A stretch of DNA of 64,000 nucleotides, taken from assembly GCA_963730115.1 (NCBI GenBank), contig CAVSQM010000012.1:186001-250000 (forward strand), in the 5' to 3' direction. The stretch comes from DASQFQ01 sp963730115 (GTDB lineage Bacteria > Actinomycetota > Thermoleophilia > Solirubrobacterales > Solirubrobacteraceae). The translations under genes and the position numbers were made by a program. Of this stretch, positions 32,957 to 41,310 are shown piece after piece; positions within the stretch are counted from its first letter, which is position 1, and every line of letters begins with the position of its first letter. The notes below the pieces were generated by a model, which had not been told where the DNA came from, made no database searches, and worked only from the letters and a program-made list of their open reading frames with translations.

Positions 32957-34272
32957 GCGGCCACCGCCGCGGCGTCCCCGACCGCCTGCCCGATCGCCAC
33001 CGCGGTCCGGTCGAGGATCTCGTCGACCAGGTCAGGGCCGAGCAGGATGCCGGGCTTGAACTGCAGGACGCGCGGGTCGAGCGTCGAGAAGATCGCCCAC
33101 ACGCCGTTCTCGTACAGCCGCCGCATGACGAGCTTCGCGCCCTGCGGGTGGTCGAACTCGAGCCCCATCACGACCCCGTCCTGGCGGATGCCGACGAGCC
33201 ACTCGGGATAGGTCTCCTGGATCGCGCTCAGGCCCTCCCGGAAGCGCTCGGAGATGTAGTGGACCATCGAGCGCACCTCGGGCCGGCCGCAGATCTCGAG
33301 CACCTTGAGCGCCACGACGCAGCCGAGCTCGGCGCCCCCGCCGGTCGACATGTGACCGAAGCCGTCCTCCTTCAGCCACGCCGAGCATTCCTCGGACACG
33401 ACGCAGCAGGCGATCGGGTACATGCCGCCGGTGATCCCCTTGCCGACGATCATGATGTCCGGCTCGATCCCGGACTTCTGGATGCACCACATCTCGCCCG
33501 TCCGCATCAGCCCGGTCTGCACCTCGTCGGCGATGTAGAGCGCCCCGTGGCGCTCGCACAGGTCCTTGACCGCGCGCAGGTAGCCGGGCTCGGGGAGCGG
33601 GAAGCCGTAGGTGGCGGGGATCGACTCGATCACCACGCCGGCGACGTCGCCGCCGCGCAGCGCCTCCTCCATCGCGCCGAGGTCGTTGAACGGGACCTGG
33701 ACGAACTCCTCCGGCCGGTCGGAGAGGAAGAGCTTCGAGAACCGGTCGTCGCCCGCGACCACCGCGAGCCCGGTGTGCCCGTGGTAGCCCTTGCGGATCG
33801 AGACGATCTTGCGCTGCTGCCGGGTGTGGCGCGCGGTCTTGATCGCGATGTCGGTCGCCTCGCCCCCGCCCGACGCGTAGATCACGCGCTTGAGGCTCGG
33901 CGGGCAGGTGGCGACGAGCGCCTCGGCGAGCGCGGTGCGCGCCAGCGCGGGGAAGTGGTGGTTGCCGATGTCGAAGCGGCCCATCGCCTGCTCGAGCACG
34001 GCGATCAGCTCGGGATTGCGATGGCCGAGGTTGTAGGTGCCGCCGTTGAGGTGCAGGTCGATCAGCCTGCGCCCCGCCATGTCCCAGAACAGGTAGCCCT
34101 CGCGGCGGTCGATCACGAGGTCGACGCCGGCGTCCTGCCAGAAGCGCGTCTTGTCCGGGTTCCAGAACTCCTCGGACCGGCGGAGGAAGTCCGCCTTGGA
34201 CTCGTACGAAAAGAAGCCGTAGTCGTACACGACGCTCGGCGGCAACGTACCAATTCTGCCGCCGTGCGGCAA
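32953..34272 (-). CDS. Class III aminotransferase-fold enzyme, probable aminopropanol-phosphate phospho-lyase
   Basis: PLP enzyme of about 440 residues. It has IYASGGGEATDIAIKTARH for the phosphate cup, VVIESIPATYGFPLPEPGYL, DEVQTGLMRTG and the PLP lysine in IVGKGITGGMYPIAC. In the 1-amino-2-propanol pathway such enzymes remove phosphate and ammonia from aminopropanol phosphate to give propionaldehyde; members of this class also act as ethanolamine-phosphate phospho-lyases. TTG 34272 is the longest start, but it lies inside a hairpin; GTG 34230 gives an N-terminus (VYDYGFFSYESKADFLRR) that looks just as natural. Neither has a strong ribosome site. Confidence 0.86.
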   Translation of the reverse strand: MPHGGRIGTLPPSVVYDYGFFSYESKADFLRRSEEFWNPDKTRFWQDAGVDLVIDRREGYLFWDMAGRRLIDLHLNGGTYNLGHRNPELIAVLEQAMGRFDIGNHHFPALARTALAEALVATCPPSLKRVIYASGGGEATDIAIKTARHTRQQRKIVSIRKGYHGHTGLAVVAGDDRFSKLFLSDRPEEFVQVPFNDLGAMEEALRGGDVAGVVIESIPATYGFPLPEPGYLRAVKDLCERHGALYIADEVQTGLMRTGEMWCIQKSGIEPDIMIVGKGITGGMYPIACCVVSEECSAWLKEDGFGHMSTGGGAELGCVVALKVLEICGRPEVRSMVHYISERFREGLSAIQETYPEWLVGIRQDGVVMGLEFDHPQGAKLVMRRLYENGVWAIFSTLDPRVLQFKPGILLGPDLVDEILDRTAVAIGQAVGDAAAVAA

Positions 34273-34290
34273 ATGGTTCTGTGAATTGGT
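34249..34290. promoter_or_regulatory. Hairpin at the amidotransferase/aminotransferase junction
   Basis: Outer arms ACCAATTC (34249-34256) and GAATTGGT (34283-34290) are perfect inverted copies. Directly inside is a perfect stem TGCCGC-CGT-GCGGCA (34257-34271), leaving an 11-base bulge. It spans the gap after the amidotransferase stop (34294) and the possible TTG start of the aminotransferase gene. It could be an RNA processing or attenuation signal, or a protein-binding palindrome. Confidence 0.4.
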
Positions 34291-34293
34291 CTG

Positions 34294-34965
34294 CTAGGCG
34301 GCTGCGCTGCGAGGGTGTTGCGCGACGGCGAGGAAGCCGTCGAAGAGGCGGAACGCCGCGTCGCGGGCCGCGGCGAGCTGGTCGGCCGGCGCGGAGAGGT
34401 CGGCCTCCACCCCATCCGCCCGCGCCCACCCGGCGACGATCTCGACCGTCGCCTCGGGATGGAACTGCACGCCGAGGTGCGGGCCGTAGCGGTAGGCCTG
34501 CGGGGCGTCGGCGGTGCGGGCGAGCTCGGTGGCGCCCGGCGGCGTGCAGAAGCGCTCGAAGTGCCATTCGAGCCACGGCCCCGCCGGGATCACGGACGGG
34601 TCGTCCGTCTCGATCGCCCGCCAGCCCAGCTCTGCCACCGGGGCCGGCCCGACCTCGGCGCCGAGCACGGCAGCCAGCACCTGCCCGCCGTAACAGAGGC
34701 CCAGCACCGGGACGTCGCGCTCGACCGCCCGCGCGAGCAGCTCGCGCTCGGCGGCGACCGCCGGGTCGTGCATGTCGCCGGCCATCTTGTCGTGGCCGAG
34801 CGAGGCGATCCACGCGAACCGCTCCGGGTCCGGCACCGACACCTCGGCCCACGTGCGGTCGACCTCGTAGGCGATCCCGCGCGCATCGAGCCACTCCGCC
34901 AGCAGCGCGGCCGGCGCGCTCTTGACGTGCTCGCGGATGAGGACGGGCTTCACGCGAGCGAGCAT
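34294..34965 (-). CDS. Class I glutamine amidotransferase-like protein, first gene of the BMC operon
   Basis: 223-residue GATase1 domain. The nucleophile Cys is in PVLGLCYGGQVLAAVLG and the catalytic His-Glu in LGVQFHPEATVEIVAGW. Such stand-alone domains hydrolyse gamma-glutamyl amides or supply ammonia. ATG 34965 was chosen, as the frame upstream is leader text; GAGGG is seven bases before it. It is the first gene after the palindrome at 35110-35127 and 20 bases before the aminotransferase. A gamma-glutamyl hydrolase role, releasing an amine for the BMC pathway, is a hypothesis only. Confidence 0.85.
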   Translation of the reverse strand: MLARVKPVLIREHVKSAPAALLAEWLDARGIAYEVDRTWAEVSVPDPERFAWIASLGHDKMAGDMHDPAVAAERELLARAVERDVPVLGLCYGGQVLAAVLGAEVGPAPVAELGWRAIETDDPSVIPAGPWLEWHFERFCTPPGATELARTADAPQAYRYGPHLGVQFHPEATVEIVAGWARADGVEADLSAPADQLAAARDAAFRLFDGFLAVAQHPRSAAA

Positions 34966-35109
34966 AAAACAACCCTCAACCTCCCTCAGGGGGTCTGTCA
35001 ACGGCGCCTGCCCCCGAATCGCCGGCGGAGAACCCGCATGAGAGGGCGAGTTGCCCGCCTCCGGAACGGCGGAGGGCCGCATCGCGGGATCGCTCCCATG
35101 ACCGCAGAC

Positions 35110-35127
35110 TAGTTGTCATGACAACTA
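35110..35127. promoter_or_regulatory. 18-bp palindromic operator TAGTTGTCA/TGACAACTA before the BMC operon
   Basis: A perfect 18-base palindrome lies 145 bases upstream of the amidotransferase ATG and 60 bases upstream of the divergent secreted-protein gene at 35188. Its TTGTC and GACAA half-sites match those at 24148 and 26474 but with a two-base centre (AT). The leader between it and the BMC operon (34966-35109) holds a further GC hairpin near 35071-35093 and a TTGACA at 34997-35002 on the minus strand, with no clear -10 box. Confidence 0.65.
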
Positions 35128-35187
35128 TCTAGCAGCCGGCCCGCCGGACCGCCCAGCACCAAGCGGCGACCGCTCGACCGGCTCGGA

Positions 35188-37233
35188 ATGGAGCCTCACC
35201 GATGTCGCCCCGCTCTGCGGCCGGCCGCCGCTACCGGCTCGCTCGCACTTGCGCTGATCGCGCTCGCCCTCGCCACCGCCGCGCCCGCCTCCGCCGCGGG
35301 CCTCGACGAGGCCGGCTACTGGCAGCTCGCCGACGCGACCCAGCAGCGCCTCGACCCGACGTGGGACGAGCGCGCCGAGATGTACCGCCCCGGCGGCTCG
35401 GGCACCGACCCGGCCGTCAACGCCTCGCTGCTGCTCACCCACGCGGTGGCCGCCCAGCGCGGGCACGAGGGGCCGGCCCGCAACGACCGCCGCGCACGCC
35501 TGATCGCCGCCCGGCTGACGCGCCGCGGCGCGCCGTTCGTCGAGCGTGGCGAGGCGCCGCCCGGCTCCCAGCACCACGAGCCGGGCTGGGTCAGCTCGAT
35601 GGACTCGCCCGGCGGCGCCGACCAGCACCTCGTCTACGACGCCGAGGTGGTCGACGGGCTCGTCGCGGCCTGGCGCGCGCGCCGCGAGCTCGACCTCCCG
35701 CCCGCGACCGTCGCCGCGATCGAGGATCGCATCGGCCGCACCGTGGCGGGGCGCTTCTGGCGCTGGCCCGCGATCCGCCTCAACCAGATCAACTGGTACG
35801 CGCTGATGTACGGGGCGTCGGCGACCGTCAACGGCCGCGACAACCTGCTGCGCCACGACCTCGCGCTCCAGATCCGGCGCTTCATGCGGGGCATCGGCGG
35901 CCACGGCCACGCCGCGGGCAACCTCGGGCCGGGCGCGCGCTTCCACTACCTCCCGCACGCGTCGGTCGCGGGCCGGATGAACGTCGACTCCGCGGAGTAC
36001 GCGAACATCGTCATCTCGGTCACGCGCTTCCTCGACCAGGGCCGCGCGGCCGGGATGCGCGTGCGCTCCGCCGACCTCGCGCGCATGCGCGTGTGGGCGC
36101 GGCGCGTGATCGCGGGCTACTGGACCCACGCCGGCTACCTCAACTGGGACACGGGCTTCGGCTTCGAGCGCTGGCACCAGGCCAAGAAGGTCGGGCTGAG
36201 CGCGCAGGCGCTGATCGGCCTGGCGGCCAGCGACACGCTGGGCCTCGAGCCGCGCTGGCGCGCGTGGGCCAAGGACATCCTCGATAACGGTCTGCGCTTC
36301 TACGAGCGCCAGTCGCTGCGCGCCGGCGGCGTGCCGCCCGCGCTGTTCTTCGGCGTCCACAAGGTGCCGCAGACCCCGGCGAGCGCGCGCCTCGGCGCCG
36401 CCCGCATGGAGTCGAACGCGGCACGGGCGATCGCCGCCGGCCTCGGCCGCGCGCGCGCCGGCACGCCGCCGTCGCTCTACGCCTACGACCCCGACACCGG
36501 CCGGCTCGCGGTCACGACCCGCGCCTACAACACCGCGGTGATGGCGGTCAACCAGGGCGCCTTCCCGTACGGCGGGCTCGAGCTCGCGCGGCTCTACGAC
36601 GGCCGGCAGGAGGTCGCGGGCAACGTCGGCGGCCTGCCGCCCGCGTCGTTCGGTCTGGTCGTCGACCGGGGCGGGCGCCGGGTCCTCGCCACCCAGCACC
36701 CCCGCCGCCTCTCCGGCCGCACGCCGCCGCTCAAGCTCACCCACGCGCCCGCGGGCGTCGGCGCCAGCGCCGCGCACGGGACCGCCGGCCACGCCTACGC
36801 CGGGCCGTTCCGCGCGCTGACCGCGACCGGGACGGCGAGCGGCGCCGGCCTCTCCGCGCGCGTCACCCATCGCTTCACAGCGAACGCGGTGACCACCGCA
36901 TGGTCGCTGCGCGGCGCCCGCCGCGGCGTCGGCGCGCGCGTGATGTTCCCCACCTACGGCCCCGGCGCGCACGTCGAGGCGGTCCTGCGCGACGGACGCC
37001 GCGTCACGGTCGGCAGCGCGCCGCTGAAGCTCACCCGCGTCAAGCGCTTCCTCGTCCGCTCGGCCCACAGCGGCTACGAGGTCGTCCCGGTCGCCGGCGG
37101 CGGAGCGGCGACGTCGCTGCAGATCGCCTCGCAGTCGTCCGCCCCGCGGGCGGGCCGCTCGCTGGTCGTCCGCCTCCGCGGCGCGCGCTTCGCCGCCCGC
37201 CTCACCGTCCGCCCCGGGCGGGCGGTGAGGTGA
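35188..37233 (+). CDS. Secreted protein, alpha-helical toroid-like plus beta-sandwich, function unknown
   Basis: 681 residues. A Sec signal peptide ends near residue 37 (LALATAAPASAAG). Residues about 40-430 are helix-rich with repeated Trp/Tyr motifs (WAIRL-type segments such as RFWRWPAIRLNQINWYALMY and GHGHAAGNLGPGARFHY), recalling the (alpha/alpha) toroid of polysaccharide lyases and heparinases. The C-terminal part is beta-rich (TGTASGAGLSARVTHRFTAN). A lyase or glycosidase role is a guess from shape. ATG 35188 gives an unusual Arg/Pro-rich n-region; ATG 35202 in another frame (MSPRSAAGRRYRLA) would suit better if one base were wrong. Confidence 0.65.
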   Translation: MEPHRCRPALRPAAATGSLALALIALALATAAPASAAGLDEAGYWQLADATQQRLDPTWDERAEMYRPGGSGTDPAVNASLLLTHAVAAQRGHEGPARNDRRARLIAARLTRRGAPFVERGEAPPGSQHHEPGWVSSMDSPGGADQHLVYDAEVVDGLVAAWRARRELDLPPATVAAIEDRIGRTVAGRFWRWPAIRLNQINWYALMYGASATVNGRDNLLRHDLALQIRRFMRGIGGHGHAAGNLGPGARFHYLPHASVAGRMNVDSAEYANIVISVTRFLDQGRAAGMRVRSADLARMRVWARRVIAGYWTHAGYLNWDTGFGFERWHQAKKVGLSAQALIGLAASDTLGLEPRWRAWAKDILDNGLRFYERQSLRAGGVPPALFFGVHKVPQTPASARLGAARMESNAARAIAAGLGRARAGTPPSLYAYDPDTGRLAVTTRAYNTAVMAVNQGAFPYGGLELARLYDGRQEVAGNVGGLPPASFGLVVDRGGRRVLATQHPRRLSGRTPPLKLTHAPAGVGASAAHGTAGHAYAGPFRALTATGTASGAGLSARVTHRFTANAVTTAWSLRGARRGVGARVMFPTYGPGAHVEAVLRDGRRVTVGSAPLKLTRVKRFLVRSAHSGYEVVPVAGGGAATSLQIASQSSAPRAGRSLVVRLRGARFAARLTVRPGRAVR

Positions 37234-37286
37234 GGCGGCCCTCCGGGTAGTGCCAACGAACGGGGAGCGATCGGAAGGGGCACAGA

Positions 37287-39323
37287 GTGACCAGCGTGGC
37301 GGTCGACGTCGGAGGCACGTTCACCGACGTGTGCGTGCTGGACGACGAGAGCGGCGACATCCGCGTCGCCAAGGTCCCATCGACGTCGGATCCGCTGGAG
37401 GGCGTGCTCGCGGGCGTCGAGGAGGCTGGCATCGACCTGTCCGACGTGAAGCTCTTCTCGCACGGCACGACGGTCGCCACCAACGCGCTGATCACCCGCC
37501 GCTTCCCGCCCGCGGCGATGGTCACCACCCGCCACTTCCGCGACGTGATCGAGATCCGCCGCGGCACCCGCGACGACCTGTGGGACGCCTACAAGGACGT
37601 CGCCCCGCCCTACATCCGCCGCCGCGACCGCTTCGAGGTCTCCGAGCGCGTCGACTACGCCGGCGAGGTCGTCGAGGAGCTCAGCGAGGACGACGTCCGC
37701 GAGGTCGCGCGCATCCTCAAGAAGCGCGAGATCGAGACCGTCGCCGTCTGCTTCATCAACGCGTTCGCCAACCCCGACCACGAGCAGCGCGCCGCCGAGA
37801 TCCTGCGCGAGGAGCTCGACGACGTCTCCGTGACCACCTCGTCGGAGGTGCTGCCGGAGATCTTCGAGCACGAGCGCTTCTCCACGACCGTCGCCAACGC
37901 CGTCCTCTCCCCGCTCGTCGGCGGCTACGTCTCCCGCCTCGCCGACGAGCTCGAGCAGCGCGGCTACCAGGGCGACCTGCTCCTCCTGCACTCCGGCGGC
38001 GGCGTGATGACGCCGCGCACGGTCGAGAAGCTCGCCGTGCGGCTGGCGGCGTCGGGGATCGCCGCGGGCGCCATCGCATCCCGCCACATCGCCCAGCTGT
38101 GCGGGCACGACAACGCGATCGGGCTCGACATGGGCGGCACCAGCACCGACATCTCGCTCGTCTACGAGGGCGAGCCGAAGGTGACCAAGGAGTGGTCGGT
38201 CGAGTACGGCTATCCGATCCGCTTCCCGAGCATCGAGGTGCTCACGATCGGCGCCGGCGGCGGCTCGCTGGCGTGGATCGACGAGGCCGGCTCGCTGCGC
38301 AACGGCCCGCAGTCCGCGGGCGCCGAGCCCGGTCCGGCCAGCTACGGCCGCGGCGGCGAGGAGCCGACGAACACCGACGCGAACCTGCTGCTCGGCCGCC
38401 TCGGGACGGAGCTGATCGGCGGCGGCATGGAGCTCGACCGCGAGGCCGCCGAGTCCGCCATCAAAGGGACGGTCGCCGAGCCGCTCGGGCTCGACACGAT
38501 GGACGCGGCGAGCGCGATCATCGAGGTCGCGAACGCCAACATGGCCGACGCCGTCCGCCTGATCTCGATCCGCAAGGGCTACGACCCGCGCGAGTTCGCG
38601 CTCGTCGTGTTCGGCGGCGCCGGCCCACTGCACGGCGCGGCGCTCGCCAAGGAGCTGATGATCCCGACCGTGATCGTGCCGCCCAACCCGGGCGTCACCT
38701 CCGCGCTCGGCTGCCTGCTCGTCGACGTCCGCCACGACCTCTCCGAGATGTACAGCGGCAAGGCCGACGAGGTCGACGCGTCCGAGGTCGAGGACGCGTT
38801 CGCCAAGCTCGAGAAGGAGGCGCGCGAGATGCTCGACGCCGAGGGCATCCCCGAGGACCGGATCCGCCTGACGCGCGAGATCGACATGCGCTACGTCGGC
38901 CAGTGGCGCGCGCTGCCGATCGAGGTGGAGGCGCCGCTGGAGTCGCTCGACCCGATCGTCGAGGCGTTCCACGACGAGCACGAGCGCGAGCACAGCTACC
39001 GCCGCGAGGACTCGCCGGTCGAGGTCTACCAGCTCAACGTGCGCGCGGTCGGCGAGACGGAGAAGGCCGAGCTGCCCAGCCACGACGGCGACGGCGGCGA
39101 GCTCGAGTCCACCGGCTCGCGCGAGGTCGTGTTCGAGCGCGGCGAGGACGCGGTCGAGGCGCCCGTCTACAAGCGCGACGACCTGCCCGCCGGCGCGAGC
39201 TTCGAGGGCCCCGCGCTGATCGACCAGCTCGACTCGACGGTGCTCGTCCCACCCGGGGTGGCGGTCGAGGTCGACGAGTGGCTGAACATCCGCATGCAGA
39301 TCGAGCAGGAGGACGAGTCATGA
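37287..39323 (+). CDS. hyuA: Hydantoinase/oxoprolinase subunit A (HyuA-like)
   Basis: 678-residue ASKHA-fold subunit of the hydantoinase/5-oxoprolinase/acetone carboxylase family, which uses ATP to activate cyclic amides or ketones. The N-terminal motif is AVDVGGTFTDVCVLDD. Central motifs are LFSHGTTVATNALITRR, then NAIGLDMGGTSTDISLVYEG and GAGGGSLAWIDEAG. The late block is FALVVFGGAGPLHGAALAKE. GTG 37287 has GGAAGGGG upstream. It overlaps hyuB by ATGA. Substrate is unknown: N-methylhydantoin, oxoproline and acetophenone-type carboxylases all share this layout. Confidence 0.92.
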   Translation: MTSVAVDVGGTFTDVCVLDDESGDIRVAKVPSTSDPLEGVLAGVEEAGIDLSDVKLFSHGTTVATNALITRRFPPAAMVTTRHFRDVIEIRRGTRDDLWDAYKDVAPPYIRRRDRFEVSERVDYAGEVVEELSEDDVREVARILKKREIETVAVCFINAFANPDHEQRAAEILREELDDVSVTTSSEVLPEIFEHERFSTTVANAVLSPLVGGYVSRLADELEQRGYQGDLLLLHSGGGVMTPRTVEKLAVRLAASGIAAGAIASRHIAQLCGHDNAIGLDMGGTSTDISLVYEGEPKVTKEWSVEYGYPIRFPSIEVLTIGAGGGSLAWIDEAGSLRNGPQSAGAEPGPASYGRGGEEPTNTDANLLLGRLGTELIGGGMELDREAAESAIKGTVAEPLGLDTMDAASAIIEVANANMADAVRLISIRKGYDPREFALVVFGGAGPLHGAALAKELMIPTVIVPPNPGVTSALGCLLVDVRHDLSEMYSGKADEVDASEVEDAFAKLEKEAREMLDAEGIPEDRIRLTREIDMRYVGQWRALPIEVEAPLESLDPIVEAFHDEHEREHSYRREDSPVEVYQLNVRAVGETEKAELPSHDGDGGELESTGSREVVFERGEDAVEAPVYKRDDLPAGASFEGPALIDQLDSTVLVPPGVAVEVDEWLNIRMQIEQEDES

Positions 39324-41293
39324 GCACCGAGACCGACTACAAGCTCGATCCCGTCACGCTCGAGGTGCTGAAAAACTCGTTCGTGACGATCGTCGACGAG
39401 ATGGCCGAGCAGATCCTGCGCACGTGCCATTCGTTCGTCATCTACTGCCGCGACTTCTCCTCCGCCCTGTGCGACGCCGAGGGCAACACCGTGATGCAGG
39501 GCAGCCAGGACATCGCCGTCCACGTCGGCACGCTCCACCTCACCGCCAAGGCCGTCATCGAGCGCTTCGGCGACGACATCCACGAGGGCGACCTGTTCGC
39601 CATCAACGACCCGTACGCCGGCGGCACGCACTTCAATGACGTGCGCATCATCCGCCCGATCTTCCACGACGGCGACCTGATCGCGTTCTCGCAGTCCAAC
39701 GGCCACTGGGCCGACGTCGGCGGCAGCGTCCCCGGCTCGTTCGACGTCTCCGCGAAGGAGCACTTCGCCGAGGGCATCCGCATCCCCGCGGTGCGGATCG
39801 CCGACAAGGGCGAGATGCGCGACGACGTCGTCGAGCTGATCGTCTCCAACACGCGCGTCCCGAGCGATGCCGTCGGCGACCTGCGCGCCCAGGCCGAGGC
39901 GACGCGCGTGGCCGAGCGCGAGATCCTGCGCCTGTGCGAGAAGTACGGCGGGGACACCGTCGTCACCGCCTTCGAGGAGGTGCAGGACTACGTCGAGCGC
40001 CTCACCCGCAAGCGCGTCGCCGAGCTGCCCGACGGCACGTGGGAGACCGAGGACTACGTCGACTTCGACCCCGCCGAGGGCGAGGGGCTCGTGCCCGTCA
40101 AGGTCAAGCTCGAGATCGACGGCGAGGAGCTGCGCTACGACCTCTCGGGCTCGCACCCCGCGGTCGCGACGTTCCTGAACTCGAGCTTCGGGACGACGTT
40201 CTCCGGCATCGTCGGCGGCACCAAGACGTTCTTCCCCGACGTGCCGCTCAACTCCGGCTTCTACCGCGTGATCGAGGTCGACGCGGGCGAGGAGAACTCG
40301 GTCATCAACGCCGCCTGGCCGGTGGCGGTCACCGGCTTCTGCTCCGGCGGCTACGAGAAGGTCACCAACGCCGTCTACGAGCTGTGGTCGCAGGTCATGC
40401 CCGACCGCGCGATGGCGTGCTGCTTCAACCTCGAGTACCTGCTGGTCGGCGGGCGCGACGCGCGCACCGACGACCGCGACGTGTTCATGTGGTACGACTG
40501 GATGGTCGGCGGCTGGGGCGGGCGCAACGGCAAGGACGGCGCCAACTGCACCTCGCCCGTGTTCGGCGTGGGGCTTGCGGTCCAGCCGCTCGAGGGCCAG
40601 GAGCGCCTGACGCCCGTGCTCACCACCGCGCACGAGATCGTCCCCGACTCCGGCGGCCCCGGGCGCCACCGCGGCGGCGTCGGCGTCTCGAAGGGCGGGC
40701 GCCTGACCGAGCCCGAGGGCGCGGTCATGTCCTACTGCTGCGACCGCGCGCGCTCGATCACGTGGGGCATCGAGGGCGGGCTGCCGTCGATCCCCCACGG
40801 CGTCTGGCTGACGCGCGACGGCGAGGACGAGCCCGAGTTCCTCGGCGCGACGTTCTCCAACGTCGACGTCGGGCCGGGCGACGTGTTCACGCGCCCGTCG
40901 GCGGGCGGCGGCGGCTTCGGCGACCCGCTGGAGCGCGACCCCGACGAGGTGGTCGAGGACGTCGCCGACGGCTACGTGACGATCGAGCGCGCGTGCATCG
41001 ACTACGGCGTCGTGGTCAAGGAGGTCGACGCCGAGCTGGCCGAGTACGAGCTCGACTCCGACGCGACCGAGAAGGAGCGCAAGCACATCCGCGGCGAGCG
41101 CGAGGGCTGGCTCGAGGAGGACGCGGAGAAGGTCGCCGAGCGCTACCGCGAGGGCGAGCTGAACACCATGGACGCCATCCGGCGCCACGGCGTGATCCTC
41201 GACTGGGGCACCGGCGAGCTGTTCGAGAAGACCACGGAGCAGTTCCGCGCGATGCTCAAGCGGCGGGCGGTCGAGCACTGGGAGACCCGCTGA
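39320..41293 (+). CDS. hyuB: Hydantoinase/oxoprolinase subunit B (HyuB-like)
   Basis: 657-residue partner of HyuA. Family motifs are LDPVTLEVLKNSFVTIVDEM, then DAEGNTVMQGSQDIAVHVGT, GDLFAINDPYAGGTHFNDVR and SNGHWADVGGSVPGS. The C-terminal stretch contains PDSGGPGRHRGGVGVSKGG and SAGGGGFGDPLERDPDEV, typical of the family. The last 90 residues are unusually acidic and lysine-rich (DSDATEKERKHIRGEREG) and extend beyond the plain HyuB core, as in acetophenone/acetone carboxylase-like members. Start ATG 39320 overlaps hyuA. No third carboxylase subunit is adjacent. Confidence 0.92.
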   Translation: MSTETDYKLDPVTLEVLKNSFVTIVDEMAEQILRTCHSFVIYCRDFSSALCDAEGNTVMQGSQDIAVHVGTLHLTAKAVIERFGDDIHEGDLFAINDPYAGGTHFNDVRIIRPIFHDGDLIAFSQSNGHWADVGGSVPGSFDVSAKEHFAEGIRIPAVRIADKGEMRDDVVELIVSNTRVPSDAVGDLRAQAEATRVAEREILRLCEKYGGDTVVTAFEEVQDYVERLTRKRVAELPDGTWETEDYVDFDPAEGEGLVPVKVKLEIDGEELRYDLSGSHPAVATFLNSSFGTTFSGIVGGTKTFFPDVPLNSGFYRVIEVDAGEENSVINAAWPVAVTGFCSGGYEKVTNAVYELWSQVMPDRAMACCFNLEYLLVGGRDARTDDRDVFMWYDWMVGGWGGRNGKDGANCTSPVFGVGLAVQPLEGQERLTPVLTTAHEIVPDSGGPGRHRGGVGVSKGGRLTEPEGAVMSYCCDRARSITWGIEGGLPSIPHGVWLTRDGEDEPEFLGATFSNVDVGPGDVFTRPSAGGGGFGDPLERDPDEVVEDVADGYVTIERACIDYGVVVKEVDAELAEYELDSDATEKERKHIRGEREGWLEEDAEKVAERYREGELNTMDAIRRHGVILDWGTGELFEKTTEQFRAMLKRRAVEHWETR

Positions 41294-41310
41294 CCGCGTA
41301 GATTGCGGCC

